Positions 33,907 to 42,105 of a DNA stretch of 64,000 nucleotides are shown piece by piece. The translations under genes were made by a program, and so were the position numbers. The notes beneath the pieces were generated by a model. The model saw only the letters and a list, made by a program, of their open reading frames with translations, was not told the origin of the DNA and searched no databases. This DNA is from Candidatus Bathyarchaeota archaeon. GTDB taxonomy: Archaea > Thermoproteota > Bathyarchaeia > Bathyarchaeales > Bathycorpusculaceae. The DNA lies in the NCBI GenBank assembly GCA_026014735.1, contig JAOZHT010000005.1, positions 1 through 64,000 on the forward strand, written 5' to 3'. The first letter of the stretch is position 1. Each line of letters starts with the position of its first letter.

Positions 33907-34293
33907 ATGTTACGACCAAAAGAGAAGCATCAAACCCTCGAGGAAGTCCTAGGCAGCCTACAACCCCGCCAGCGAAAAACCGTGCAGAACCTACGCAAAC
34001 TCATCCAAGACACCGTTCCCGAAACCGTCGAGCTGATTAAGCAAGGCAGAATCGTCTACAAGCTAGCGGAGAAGGATTTCGTTTGGATTGACGCCTTTGT
34101 GGATCATGTGGATTTGGAGTTTGCGATGGGGGCAAGCCTAAGTTCGAATCTGCTTAGAAACCGTGGCGTCGCCGAGAAGAGCGAGATGGTGCGGCATGCC
34201 TCCGTCGCGGATTTCAGTGGGGAAAAGGCGGAGTTGACGCGGCTTTTGCGGGATGCGGCGGCGCTGGGTTTTGAGCATTGCCAAACCCGGTAA
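33907..34293 (+). CDS. DUF1801 (YdhG/frataxin-like fold) protein
   Basis: 128 residues from ATG 33907. The family pattern is visible: TVPETVELIKQGRIVYKLAEKDFVWIDAF, LEFAMGASL and a late EMVRHASVADFSG. DUF1801 domains are small alpha-beta proteins; some bacterial members have been tied to iron or stress handling, but the role is not established. A TATA-like CAATATAAAATC at 33878-33889 lies ~24 bases before ATG 33907, favouring it over the upstream in-frame starts at 33820 and 33865. Confidence 0.75.
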   Translation: MLRPKEKHQTLEEVLGSLQPRQRKTVQNLRKLIQDTVPETVELIKQGRIVYKLAEKDFVWIDAFVDHVDLEFAMGASLSSNLLRNRGVAEKSEMVRHASVADFSGEKAELTRLLRDAAALGFEHCQTR

Positions 34294-34344
34294 GAAAAAC
34301 ACAGGATGAAGAAGCCATGGATGATTAGCCGCTGTTGGGGCGCC

Positions 34345-35313
34345 TTAGGCTTTCTGCATGGGATCGCCATCTCGGTAGCTGCATTTGATGCCGTGCTTCT
34401 TGACGCACTCAAGGCACAGCGCCGGATCACACAGCGTCGTGCTCAGGTAACGTTCGCCGCCATCAGGCGCGATACACACGATTACGCCCTGCTTAAGCGT
34501 CTTGGCTTTCTCGTGGGCAACATAGAATGCTGCGCCAGAGCTTGGACCCACAAACAACCCTTCCTGCAGCGCCAGCAGCCTTGCGTTTTCGTCAGCTACC
34601 TTCGGATGCACCCTGGCAACCTCATCTACCAGCGCTGGATTCCAGATCTTTGGCACATGCTGGGTGCTTAGGTCCTTGAGTCCCTGAATCTGTGTGCCGG
34701 TCTGCGGCTGCACCCCAATGGCTTGCACGGCAGGGTTTTGTTCTTTGAGGCGTTTAGCGATGCCCATAAGCGTGCCTGTGGTGCCTAAACCTGCGACGAC
34801 ATGGGTGACTTTGCCCTCTGTGTCGTGCCAAATCTCCTGTGCCGTGGTTTCGTAGTGGGCTTGCACGTTGGCTTGGTTAGCGAACTGGTTAGTTAAAAAG
34901 TACCGCTGGGGGTTCTGGGCGGCGATTTGGCGGGCAAGGTCCTCTGCGCCATCCATCCCCAGTTTGGCGTCGCTGAGCAGCACCTTGGCGCCGAGCGCGA
35001 TGAGGATTTGGCGGCGCTCCATACTCATGCTTTCCGGCATCACGATGACTGCATCATAGCCCTTGGCGCGGCACACCAAAGCGATGCCGATTCCCGTGTT
35101 GCCTGAGGTGGCTTCAATCACGGTTTTACCCGCCGAAAGCTGCCCCGAAACCTCAGCTTGCTCAATCATGTATTTGGCTATGCGGTCCTTGCTGCTGCCG
35201 CCAGGATTGGCCTTCTCCAGTTTCAGGTAAATCTCCACATCCGGATTGGGATTTAAACGCTGTATCTTCACCAGCGGAGTGTTGCCGATTAAATCAAGGA
35301 TGCTTCTACTCAA
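34345..35313 (-). CDS. cysteine synthase (PLP-dependent), with cysteine-rich C-terminal tail
   Basis: 322 residues. Signatures are ILDLIGNTPLVKI, PGGSSKDRIA with the PLP Lys42, EATSGNTGIGIA, the GLGTTGTLMGIA phosphate loop and GPSSGAAFY. It makes cysteine from O-acetylserine or O-phosphoserine and sulfide. Most relatives end shortly after ERYLST; here 28 residues continue with CDPALCLECVKKHGIKC, four cysteines spaced like a metal or Fe-S site. Two promoter-like blocks precede it: TTTTATAA near 35360 and a TATAAATA at 35404-35411. Confidence 0.92.
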   Translation of the reverse strand: MSRSILDLIGNTPLVKIQRLNPNPDVEIYLKLEKANPGGSSKDRIAKYMIEQAEVSGQLSAGKTVIEATSGNTGIGIALVCRAKGYDAVIVMPESMSMERRQILIALGAKVLLSDAKLGMDGAEDLARQIAAQNPQRYFLTNQFANQANVQAHYETTAQEIWHDTEGKVTHVVAGLGTTGTLMGIAKRLKEQNPAVQAIGVQPQTGTQIQGLKDLSTQHVPKIWNPALVDEVARVHPKVADENARLLALQEGLFVGPSSGAAFYVAHEKAKTLKQGVIVCIAPDGGERYLSTTLCDPALCLECVKKHGIKCSYRDGDPMQKA

Positions 35314-35391
35314 CGCTATGCCGCCTAAGCAACTGTAGCAATGCAGCGCTGAGCTTATAAAATTCTCGATGTCTGATGCGCGCTTCTCTCT

Positions 35392-35413
35392 CTACCCCCC
35401 CTCTATTTATAGT
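35392..35413 (-). promoter_or_regulatory. promoter-like block upstream of cysteine synthase
   Basis: Minus strand TATAAATAGAGGGGGGTA, an 18-base exact match to 32893-32910 on the plus strand. It sits ~90 bases before the cysteine synthase start, giving a longer leader than the nearer TATA at ~35360. Confidence 0.4.
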
Positions 35414-35494
35414 CTAGGCAACTGCAGAGACCTAGCTGCTGGCTAGATGCGTCTGTTGGGGTTTAGCGGTGTTTTGTTTTTGGATGTGCTGTAT

Positions 35495-36193
35495 TCAGGT
35501 TTTTCTGTGGACACTTGCCGCAGAGGGGTTTGCTTTTTCTTTTTTGCGTGCAAGAATTACCGCTAAAGCCATAGCCGCCGCTGTCACCACGCCAGCAACT
35601 GCAGCTATCAGCCAGACCTGGGTTTGGGTTTGCTCTTGGCTAGGCAGGCTCCACAGGTTGGTGGCAACAAGGTTTGCTTGCACCGTGTAGCTTGTTGTGT
35701 TTTCCAAGGAGTACACGTAGACGCCTGTGGCTTTATCCCATTCCCGGTAGAGCCTTCCGGGGTCACTTGCATAAGTCACGGTGCGGCTTACGCCCAGCAG
35801 GGTCCGTTGTGTTTCGCCCTCGACGGTTACGTTGGCGGATTTTGAGGCATCAAAAAACACATCCCCCATGCCAAGACCAGCGGGAATAATCACCCACCCA
35901 AAAGTTAGCCCCTCAGCCAAGTTAAAGCTCCAAACCGAACTCGAAAACGTCCCATTCACCGACAACGCCGTCTTGTTCACCTCCAACACCGCACCCTCCA
36001 CGCTTAAAATCTCCATTCGATACCACGTCAGGTTCCTTTCCACATCCAGAGGCGGCCCCCTCATGCTCAGGGAGTATTCAATCCAGTCGCCCTCTTTGAC
36101 GCCAACCGCAACCTTGCCATGTGCGGGTTTGGGAGCGGCAACCGCGCAGACAAGGATAGCGGCTACTAAGAGTATGGCGGCGAGTCTCTTCAT
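35495..36193 (-). CDS. secreted, C-terminally anchored protein of unknown function
   Basis: 232 residues. Signal peptide MKRLAAILLVAAILVCAVAA, an extracytoplasmic beta-rich domain starting GVKEGDWIEYSLSMRG with several NxT/NxS sequons, a short Gln/Thr spacer, one span (VWLIAAVAGVVTAAAMALAV) and a basic end (RKKEK). Proteins with KxGDWxEY starts are common among archaeal surface proteins; the role is unknown. Transcribed in the same direction as cysteine synthase, ~180 bases upstream of it. Confidence 0.82.
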   Translation of the reverse strand: MKRLAAILLVAAILVCAVAAPKPAHGKVAVGVKEGDWIEYSLSMRGPPLDVERNLTWYRMEILSVEGAVLEVNKTALSVNGTFSSSVWSFNLAEGLTFGWVIIPAGLGMGDVFFDASKSANVTVEGETQRTLLGVSRTVTYASDPGRLYREWDKATGVYVYSLENTTSYTVQANLVATNLWSLPSQEQTQTQVWLIAAVAGVVTAAAMALAVILARKKEKANPSAASVHRKT

Positions 36194-36328
36194 GGGTATC
36201 GCTTTGGAGGGGATTTTGCGGTTTTAAATTGGTTTTCGTCAAGGAACCTTGACTAACAAACCGATGGGGGTCAAACTTTTTTGACTATCTGCCCAGCGGC
36301 GTCTTAGGCAACCAACCTCGTTAATTAC

Positions 36329-36898
36329 CTAAAGCGTAGTTGTGTTTTTTCTGAGCTTTAAGCAGTAACCTCTCTTATCGGCAACCCCTTGGATGATCGA
36401 ATGCATAACCCTAGCTTTCTCTTTTATCTGCAACCCCTTCGAGTTACCCCTCGCCGCAGTGAGGATTTGCTCTAACTCCTCAACGGAAAACACCGTTGCC
36501 ACAACACAAAAAAGGCTCTTGGAGCGCCCCTCATTAAACTCGCATAGCATCTCATTGAGTAGTCGCCATCTGACTTTCTGCTGCTCCTCAAAGCAGTCAA
36601 TTCCATGCTGCAGGACAAATTTGATATCTGCTTCTAAGGTTTGATAGCACTTAAAAGAATCCGCCGCCCTGCTTGCATCGCGATGCGCTCTCCACTTCTC
36701 ACATGAAGAGCTCTCTTTGCATTCCCAGCAGAAATCCAGCCCTTTTTTCTTAACTGCGCAAGTGATGAATGGGCAACCCACCTGCATCCTCTCGGGGGAT
36801 TTGCAGCCTCCACAGCGGCTTTGAGCTTGCGAGTTATAGGAAGGGCAGAGCCTGCAGGATAACCCGCAGACGCCCACCTCAACATATTTCGGATTCAA
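36329..36898 (-). CDS. DUF3795 cysteine-rich protein
   Basis: 189 residues from TTG 36898. The N-terminal third holds at least ten cysteines in the DUF3795 pattern: VGVCGLSCRLCPSYNSQAQ, RCGGCKSP, VGCPFITCAVKKKG and FCWECKE, likely metal-binding. The remainder is helical and charged. Cytoplasmic; function unknown. Last chromosomal gene before the tRNA-Arg-associated region. Confidence 0.88.
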   Translation of the reverse strand: MNPKYVEVGVCGLSCRLCPSYNSQAQSRCGGCKSPERMQVGCPFITCAVKKKGLDFCWECKESSSCEKWRAHRDASRAADSFKCYQTLEADIKFVLQHGIDCFEEQQKVRWRLLNEMLCEFNEGRSKSLFCVVATVFSVEELEQILTAARGNSKGLQIKEKARVMHSIIQGVADKRGYCLKLRKNTTTL

Positions 36899-36983
36899 CT
36901 TCTTTCGCTAAACTATTTGGCAGAGTGGGCTTAAATTACTTAGCATAGCTTGCCCTTTAGAGCGCCGCCGAGATGCTCTTTGA

Positions 36984-37076
36984 CATAGAAGAGTTTGTTT
37001 ATTTATGGGGCTTCTACAAGTGGCCGATTGTTGGCGAGTTGCTCAGTACGGATAGAGCATCAGCCTCTAAGTTGCC
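36984..37076 (+). repeat. decayed copy of the tRNA-Arg promoter and 5' half
   Basis: CATAGAAGAGTTTGTTTATT aligns with the promoter of the tRNA-Arg gene (39681-39701). Then GGCGAGTTGCTCAGTACGGA, TAGAGCATCAGCCTCTAAGTTG (37033-37074) aligns with the tRNA itself from the acceptor through the anticodon stem. One C of the anticodon loop is missing and homology stops after AAGTTG. It is a pseudo-tRNA half and looks like one boundary of an integrated segment that ends at the intact tRNA, 2.7 kb away. Confidence 0.75.
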
Positions 37077-37142
37077 CAATTTGACCCAGTACAAAGATTA
37101 CTCTATACAGCATATACTGTAAGAGCTAGGCAGCTGCACCAG

Positions 37143-37439
37143 CTAACAATCCTGCTCAAGCTGTTGTTTACATATATCACAGATGGTTGCATTTGCATTT
37201 TGAATGGAGCCACAATTAGGGCAAATGTTTGGGGTAAATGGTTGCTTTTTGATTGGAATAAACACGGGGACGCTTTTTGCTAGAAACATGATGCCTACAA
37301 CAACAGAGCAAACTCCTCCTGTTAGATATGCAGCTGTTTGATTGCCGCTAAAGTAGATAGATAGGGCAGCAACACCAAATATTTCAATACTGACTCCCGC
37401 TATCAAACCCAACAAGAAGACTTGCCTAAACTCATGCAT
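37143..37439 (-). CDS. membrane protein with C-terminal zinc ribbon
   Basis: 98 residues. Two spans (near 8-31 and 36-58), a short linker VPVFIPIKKQPF, then ICPNCGSIQNANATICDICK, a four-cysteine zinc ribbon expected on the cytoplasmic side. No family function known. It lies inside the segment bounded by the tRNA-Arg 5'-half copies. Confidence 0.72.
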   Translation of the reverse strand: MHEFRQVFLLGLIAGVSIEIFGVAALSIYFSGNQTAAYLTGGVCSVVVGIMFLAKSVPVFIPIKKQPFTPNICPNCGSIQNANATICDICKQQLEQDC

Positions 37440-37770
37440 ATCTAAGTCCCCAATATCAAATCAAACTATACATTAAAAAAACTTGACCATACAGAACTTC
37501 TTCTAATGGTCATTATCTAGCTAAACCTTGAAGTAGTTATAGTCACTACAAGTCGTTATCTTGAATTGTATTCTCAATTGCTTGCTGACTTAAACCTTAG
37601 AGTTATTACTTCCGATAAACTTACTGAGATACTGGGCGGAAAATTGGGTTTCCCCCTTTCTCGATCTTCAGTGTATCATTGAATATATTCGTAGGTTTCT
37701 TTGAGTATTTTCGGTCAAAAAACCTACAAATAAGCTTTTTACTCTCCAAACAATTAAGTTTAAGACGCAG
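37440..37770. other. intergenic region with a long-loop hairpin
   Basis: Promoter region for the downstream propeller gene. GTAGGTTT (37691-37698) and AAACCTAC (37720-37727) form a perfect 8-bp stem around a 21-base loop, ~45 bases before the start codon. No coding sequence seen. Confidence 0.4.
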
Positions 37771-39546
37771 ATGAGTGCAATGAAGAAAACGATGTTCAGA
37801 GTGATGTTTGCTTCAGCGTTCCTTCTTTTGGTGGCAATTGGAACCTTACCTGATGTAGATTTTGGGGTGGCGGACGCCGTGGCTGATGATGAGTGGAAAA
37901 TGCTTCAGCATGACGTAACTCATTCGGGGTATTCCTCTTCAAATGCGCCATACACGAACGTTACTCTATGGAACTACACAACTCACAGTTCTTATTCAAG
38001 TCCAGTTTTAGCTAATGGCTGTGTCTTCATTGCCTCGATAAATGGATACATCTATTGCCTAAACGCATTAACGGGAACTCTGGTCTGGAGCGTTTATATG
38101 AATAAAACAAATATCATGCAAGCTGTAGTTCCCACTGTTGTGGACGGCAAGTTGTACATAGGGGCAGGCGAAAGTGTTTACTGCTTAAATGCCTCTCAAG
38201 GTTCCCAAATATGGAAATATACTACGGGTGCAGGCATAACTCAGTCATCTCCAGCGGTTATCAGCGGCAGAGTATACATAGGATCAATCGATAAGAACAT
38301 GTATTGCTTGGATGCAGTCACAGGAAGTCTGATATGGAACTTTACAACAGGCAGCTTCGTTATAGCTTCCCCCATTGTAGCAAATGATATAGTTTACTTT
38401 GGATCCCATGACTATAACTTTTATGCGTTAAACGCAAGTAGCGGTGAAATGATATGGATTCGCAATGCCGGTTTCATCGTTGACAGCTCACCGACTTTTT
38501 CAGAAGGAAAAATTTACTTCGGAACAAAAGATGGCAGTTTCATCTGCTTAGATGCTTCTAAGGGCACCTTCGTATGGATCCATGTCGCCGGCAGCAGTAT
38601 CACAGGGGCGCCGGCAGTGGTAGACGGTAAGGTTTACTTTGGCTCCTGGGACCACAAACTATACTGTTTGGATGCAAAAACTGGCGAGGCGATCTGGACC
38701 TATACCACGGGGGACACGATTGCGGGGGCTTCGCCTGCGGTTGCTAATGGTAAAGTCTACATTGGATCATACGACCACAAAATATACTGTTTGAATGCTA
38801 ATGAAGGCTGGGTGATTTGGAGTTACGATACACAAACGTATGTTGGCACATCGCCTGCTATTGCCAACGGAATTGTCTACGCCAATTCGTTTGATGTGCT
38901 CTATGCTTTTGTTGGTTCCCCTGGTTCCCCTGAACCAACGCCTAAAACAAACCCAACAACCGCGGCTACGAATTCTCCGTCACAAGAAAATACTCCAAAA
39001 CAAACACCGACTCCAAAGCCGCAGTCGCAGCCATCCACAATACAAGTGGCCACAAACACTGGAGCTTTGCTTAACTTCACAATTAAAGGAAACATAACAG
39101 GTTCACAGATTTCAAGTGCTGTTATAACCACAAATCAATCTGCCAAAACCACCCAGTTGTCGTTTAACTTGACTGGTCAGAGTGGAACCATAGGGTTTAG
39201 CAATATCACAATTCCAAAAAATGCTGCCTCTTACGGAAACTCACTTGCCGTTTTTATCGATGGGCAACCAGCTGAACAGCAGGGCTACGCGCAAGACGCT
39301 GTTAACTACTACGTTTGGTACACGACGCACTTCAGTAGCCACCAATTATCTATAATCTTCTCAACGGATTCTGCGAATACAACTGTGTCGCCTGAGGTAC
39401 CGTGGGCGCAGGGATTCAGTTTAACGCAGATAATCGGTGGGGCAGCGGTTGGCATAGTTATTGTGGGCATCATTACTGCTTTGTTAGTGGTTGTAATCCG
39501 AAGGGGCGAAAAGACTCAAACAAAAAGAACCGATAAAGAAGAATAA
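37771..39546 (+). CDS. secreted PQQ-type beta-propeller protein with membrane anchor
   Basis: 591 residues. N-terminal signal sequence (MFRVMFASAFLLLVAIG), then DEWKMLQHDVTHSGYSSSNA and about eight blades of the type SPAVANGKVYIGSYDHKIYCLNA. A Pro/Thr/Gln stalk (PTPKTNPTTAATNSPSQENT) leads to a beta domain with NFTIKGNITGSQISS and an FIDGQ strand, then one span (GIVIVGIITALLVVVI) and a basic cytoplasmic end. The propeller is related to that of the GT39 fusions at 19.7-24.5 kb but without the glycosyltransferase. It may bind surface glycan or protein. Base composition is more AT-rich than in the fusions. Confidence 0.85.
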   Translation: MSAMKKTMFRVMFASAFLLLVAIGTLPDVDFGVADAVADDEWKMLQHDVTHSGYSSSNAPYTNVTLWNYTTHSSYSSPVLANGCVFIASINGYIYCLNALTGTLVWSVYMNKTNIMQAVVPTVVDGKLYIGAGESVYCLNASQGSQIWKYTTGAGITQSSPAVISGRVYIGSIDKNMYCLDAVTGSLIWNFTTGSFVIASPIVANDIVYFGSHDYNFYALNASSGEMIWIRNAGFIVDSSPTFSEGKIYFGTKDGSFICLDASKGTFVWIHVAGSSITGAPAVVDGKVYFGSWDHKLYCLDAKTGEAIWTYTTGDTIAGASPAVANGKVYIGSYDHKIYCLNANEGWVIWSYDTQTYVGTSPAIANGIVYANSFDVLYAFVGSPGSPEPTPKTNPTTAATNSPSQENTPKQTPTPKPQSQPSTIQVATNTGALLNFTIKGNITGSQISSAVITTNQSAKTTQLSFNLTGQSGTIGFSNITIPKNAASYGNSLAVFIDGQPAEQQGYAQDAVNYYVWYTTHFSSHQLSIIFSTDSANTTVSPEVPWAQGFSLTQIIGGAAVGIVIVGIITALLVVVIRRGEKTQTKRTDKEE

Positions 39547-39730
39547 TCGCAAAATTGAGCTATAAACAGCTGTTACGAATACGGGACTATTCCAACAAAA
39601 CCTAACGTTATTGCTCCCTTGAACGCTCTTTTCCTCAGCCAGGGGCGCCGGAGCGTTTATCGCAGAGGGCTTTTTGTTTGTCATAGAAGGGTTTGTATAT
39701 TTAAGTGGCTTTATCAGTTGCATTCGGCGT

Positions 39731-39808
39731 GGGCGAGTAGCTCAGTACGGATAGAGCACCAGCCTCCTAAGTTGGGGGTCGAGGGTTCAAATCCCTCCCC
39801 GCCCGCCA
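39731..39808 (+). tRNA. tRNA-Arg (anticodon CCU)
   Basis: Folds as a full cloverleaf: acceptor GGGCGAG/CCCGCCC, D-stem GCTC/GAGC, anticodon stem CCAGC/GTTGG around CTCCTAA (anticodon CCT in DNA), T-stem GAGGG/CCCTC with loop TTCAAAT, discriminator G and encoded CCA. One defect: A6 faces C67 in the acceptor stem. A TATA-like GTATATTTAAG lies ~35 bases upstream. The 3' half from AGTTGGGGG recurs three times downstream and the 5' half once upstream, marking the gene as an integration target. Confidence 0.93.
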
Positions 39809-39869
39809 CCCTTTACGGTAACAAAACTTTAGTAATAGTTTCTCATGAGGTAATCCAGAGGTCATAACT

Positions 39870-40085
39870 GTGAAGTTTGGAGTAGTTGTGGAAAAAGACG
39901 AATACGGCTATTATGTTGCTTCTGTTCCCGAGTTACCGGGTTGCCATACACAAGCTAAAACGCTTGATGAAGTTATGAAGCGCATCAAGGAAGCAATCGA
40001 AGCCTGTTTAATGGCTGAAGGCGCCCAAAGACGTAGCCGCACCGAGTTGGTCGGTGTTCAATTCGTTGAGGTTTCAGCTGAATGA
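39870..40085 (+). CDS. hicB: HicB-like antitoxin
   Basis: 71 residues from GTG 39870. The partial RNase-H-like HicB fold is clear: FGVVVEKDEYGYYVASVPELPGCHTQAKTLDEV. It neutralises the HicA ribonuclease. It overlaps hicA by four bases (ATGA), indicating coupled translation. Antitoxin precedes toxin here. The pair alone fills the 0.5-kb segment between the tRNA-Arg gene and its first 3'-half copy. Confidence 0.92.
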   Translation: MKFGVVVEKDEYGYYVASVPELPGCHTQAKTLDEVMKRIKEAIEACLMAEGAQRRSRTELVGVQFVEVSAE

Positions 40086-40306
40086 GTTTGAAGCCCCAAC
40101 CAGCAACAAAAATCATCAAAGCGCTTTCTAAAATAGGTTTTAGAATCGTGAGGCAGCATGGCAGCCATGTTGTTCTCAAAAATGCAGACGGACAAGTTAC
40201 CGTTGTTCCAGTGCATCCAGGCGAAGATATAGGCCCAGGGTTGCTAACAAAAATCATCAAAGATACGGGTCTTTCAAAAGAAGAATTCCTAGAATTACTC
40301 AAATAG
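40082..40306 (+). CDS. hicA: HicA mRNA-interferase toxin
   Basis: 74 residues. The dsRBD-like HicA fold with the catalytic histidine at RQHGSHVVLKN (His29) and GEDIGPGLLTKIIKDTGLS at the C-terminal half. It cleaves mRNA ribosome-independently when HicB is lost. Stop codon lies 14 bases before the tRNA-Arg 3'-half copy. Confidence 0.93.
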   Translation: MSLKPQPATKIIKALSKIGFRIVRQHGSHVVLKNADGQVTVVPVHPGEDIGPGLLTKIIKDTGLSKEEFLELLK

Positions 40307-40317
40307 CCAGTCGCCAG

Positions 40318-40359
40318 AGTTGGGGGTCGAGGGTTCAAATCCCTCCCCGCCCGCCACCC
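40318..40359 (+). repeat. tRNA-Arg 3'-half copy 1 (attachment-site-like)
   Basis: 42 bases identical to 39770-39811: from AGTTGGGGGTC in the anticodon stem through the T-arm and acceptor to CCACCC. Identity extends only three bases past CCA. No 5' half is present, so it is not a tRNA gene. Confidence 0.88.
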
Positions 40360-40508
40360 ACAATCCCATACGCCTTTCCTTAATGTGTAAAGCGCACAGG
40401 ATCTTTGTATAACTTTAGTCTATTTATTGGGGAAACCAACGTTGCATATGCTCTAACCGTAAGACCTAAATGTTTAGGCGATAGACAGTACACAAAGCAG
40501 GGTTACAT

Positions 40509-41945
40509 TTGGCTAACCAAGAAAAAACTAATATTACAACATATCAGCCTGGGCAAATACAAAAAAACGTTGATGAATTTACAAGCGAGTTAACGACTTA
40601 TCTCAATACCTTGGGCTTGCCATCTACAAATGTCTTGGTAGCAATACCGGAAAGGAAAAATGTCATTAATAACTTACCGTCGGTTGTTGAACGTCTCGAT
40701 CCTTTAGCTAGGAGTAGTTCAGTCTACATATCGAAATTTACGGCAGCATGTGCAGTCGGACTATTTGATGCAGCACTAAATTTTCTATGGGATGAAACAA
40801 TCGCAAGCCTTCGTGAAAAGGCTTCACGATTTGATCTAGAGTTCTTCTTTAGTAGTGTTGTGACAGATCAAAATCGGCGCTCAAAGCTACATACCGCTGA
40901 AGATCTTGAGAAACTTGAAGATTGGGAACTAGTCAGAGGTTGCCAATTAACCGGAATACTCTCGGACATTGGGTTTAAACATCTTGATTATATAAGAGAT
41001 GTAAGAAATTGGGCTAGTGCGGCTCATCCCAATCAGAATCAATTGACTGGCCTGCAAGTTGTTACTTGGCTAGAGACTTGTATTAAAGAAGTAATTGGTA
41101 AAGAACCCTCGGGACCAGCTATACAAATACGGCTCCTTCTTGAAAATATTAGAACAAAAGTTTTAAGTTCTCCAGATGTAAAAGCAACAATCGCAAATGT
41201 TCAAAATCTTTCCATAGAAATGGCTTCATCGCTCCTGCGAACAATTTTCGGAATGTACACTGATCCGGCAATGACGGCATCCGCCAAGAATAACATTAAA
41301 CTTATTGCCAAAGCGGTATGGGACGTATCACCAGATGAACGGAGATACGAAGTAGGATTAAAATTTGCAACATTTGATGCAAACGCCGATATTACGCGCC
41401 GCGACGCAGCAAGGGAGTTCCTAGAAATCTCAGAAGGTATGTCCTACCTTCCTACAGAAACCCTTGCAAGGGAATTGCAGGAAAAGGTACAGAATTTGCT
41501 CACCGCACACTACGGAATGAATAACTTCTACAATGAAACATCGCATGCAAAAATGCTAGCCGAACAAGTTCCAAAGACTGGAAAAATCCCTAAATCTATA
41601 AGGGCTGAATATGTTAAGACTCTGATATTGTGTCGCATTGGAAACTTCTATGGATTATCATGGGCTGCAAGCGATTACTATGACGAGTTAATCTCTCGCT
41701 TTCAAGAAGTCGAGATCCAACAAGTTGCGCGTTTATTACTGGATAAGGAAGTATTTTCGCGTATGCAGAATACTGCTTGCGCCTCTCGATTCTTAGCAAT
41801 CTGTGCCAACTTGAGAAAACGCGCAACAAACACTCATACCACGAGCGTTTTAGATAGGATTCTCAAGATGCGCTCAGATGAACTATCAGCCGCTGATATT
41901 ACCAAAGACTTTACCCCCTTGTTATCTTCACTGACACTCAGTTAA
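40509..41945 (+). CDS. HEPN-like protein, putative abortive-infection or toxin function
   Basis: 478 residues, mostly helical, no membrane span. Near residue 160 the stretch HLDYIRDVRNWASAAHPNQN contains Arg166-Asn167 and His173, the R-N-x(5)-H arrangement of HEPN ribonuclease domains. The flanking helices (WELVRGCQLTGILSDIGFKH, TWLETCIKEVIG) fit a HEPN bundle. The remaining ~290 residues are a helical-repeat-like region without a recognised family. TTG start at 40509. It is the only gene between two tRNA-Arg 3'-half copies, typical of defence cargo. Assignment is motif-level only. Confidence 0.55.
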   Translation: MANQEKTNITTYQPGQIQKNVDEFTSELTTYLNTLGLPSTNVLVAIPERKNVINNLPSVVERLDPLARSSSVYISKFTAACAVGLFDAALNFLWDETIASLREKASRFDLEFFFSSVVTDQNRRSKLHTAEDLEKLEDWELVRGCQLTGILSDIGFKHLDYIRDVRNWASAAHPNQNQLTGLQVVTWLETCIKEVIGKEPSGPAIQIRLLLENIRTKVLSSPDVKATIANVQNLSIEMASSLLRTIFGMYTDPAMTASAKNNIKLIAKAVWDVSPDERRYEVGLKFATFDANADITRRDAAREFLEISEGMSYLPTETLARELQEKVQNLLTAHYGMNNFYNETSHAKMLAEQVPKTGKIPKSIRAEYVKTLILCRIGNFYGLSWAASDYYDELISRFQEVEIQQVARLLLDKEVFSRMQNTACASRFLAICANLRKRATNTHTTSVLDRILKMRSDELSAADITKDFTPLLSSLTLS

Positions 41946-42056
41946 CCTTAACACCGATAGACATCACTCAGCTAAGAAAACCTGAAGGCCTATTAAAGAC
42001 ATAGAAAAGAGGGAAGTTGTTGAGTGATGTTATCTCCGCAAGCAAAATCTCGAGCC

Positions 42057-42090
42057 GAGCAGGGGTTCAAATCTCTCCCCGCCCGCCACT
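42057..42090 (+). repeat. tRNA-Arg 3'-half copy 2
   Basis: GAGCAGGGGTTCAAATCTCT then CCCCGCCCGCCAC: T-arm and acceptor of tRNA-Arg with two substitutions. The anticodon side is lost. Confidence 0.75.
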
Positions 42091-42105
42091 CCGCCACTTG
42101 GATAA

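Noticed and set aside
37033-37076. A second tRNA-Arg gene
   Set aside because: Only the 5' half is present, one anticodon-loop base is missing and homology stops after the anticodon stem.
38840-39131. Open frames on both strands within the propeller gene's Pro/Thr stalk
   Set aside because: Low-complexity repeats leave shadow frames open; the main frame has signal peptide, blades and membrane anchor.
40318-40359. tRNA gene or tRNA-derived small RNA gene
   Set aside because: Contains only the 3' half, with no promoter-like block in front; best read as an attachment-site duplicate.
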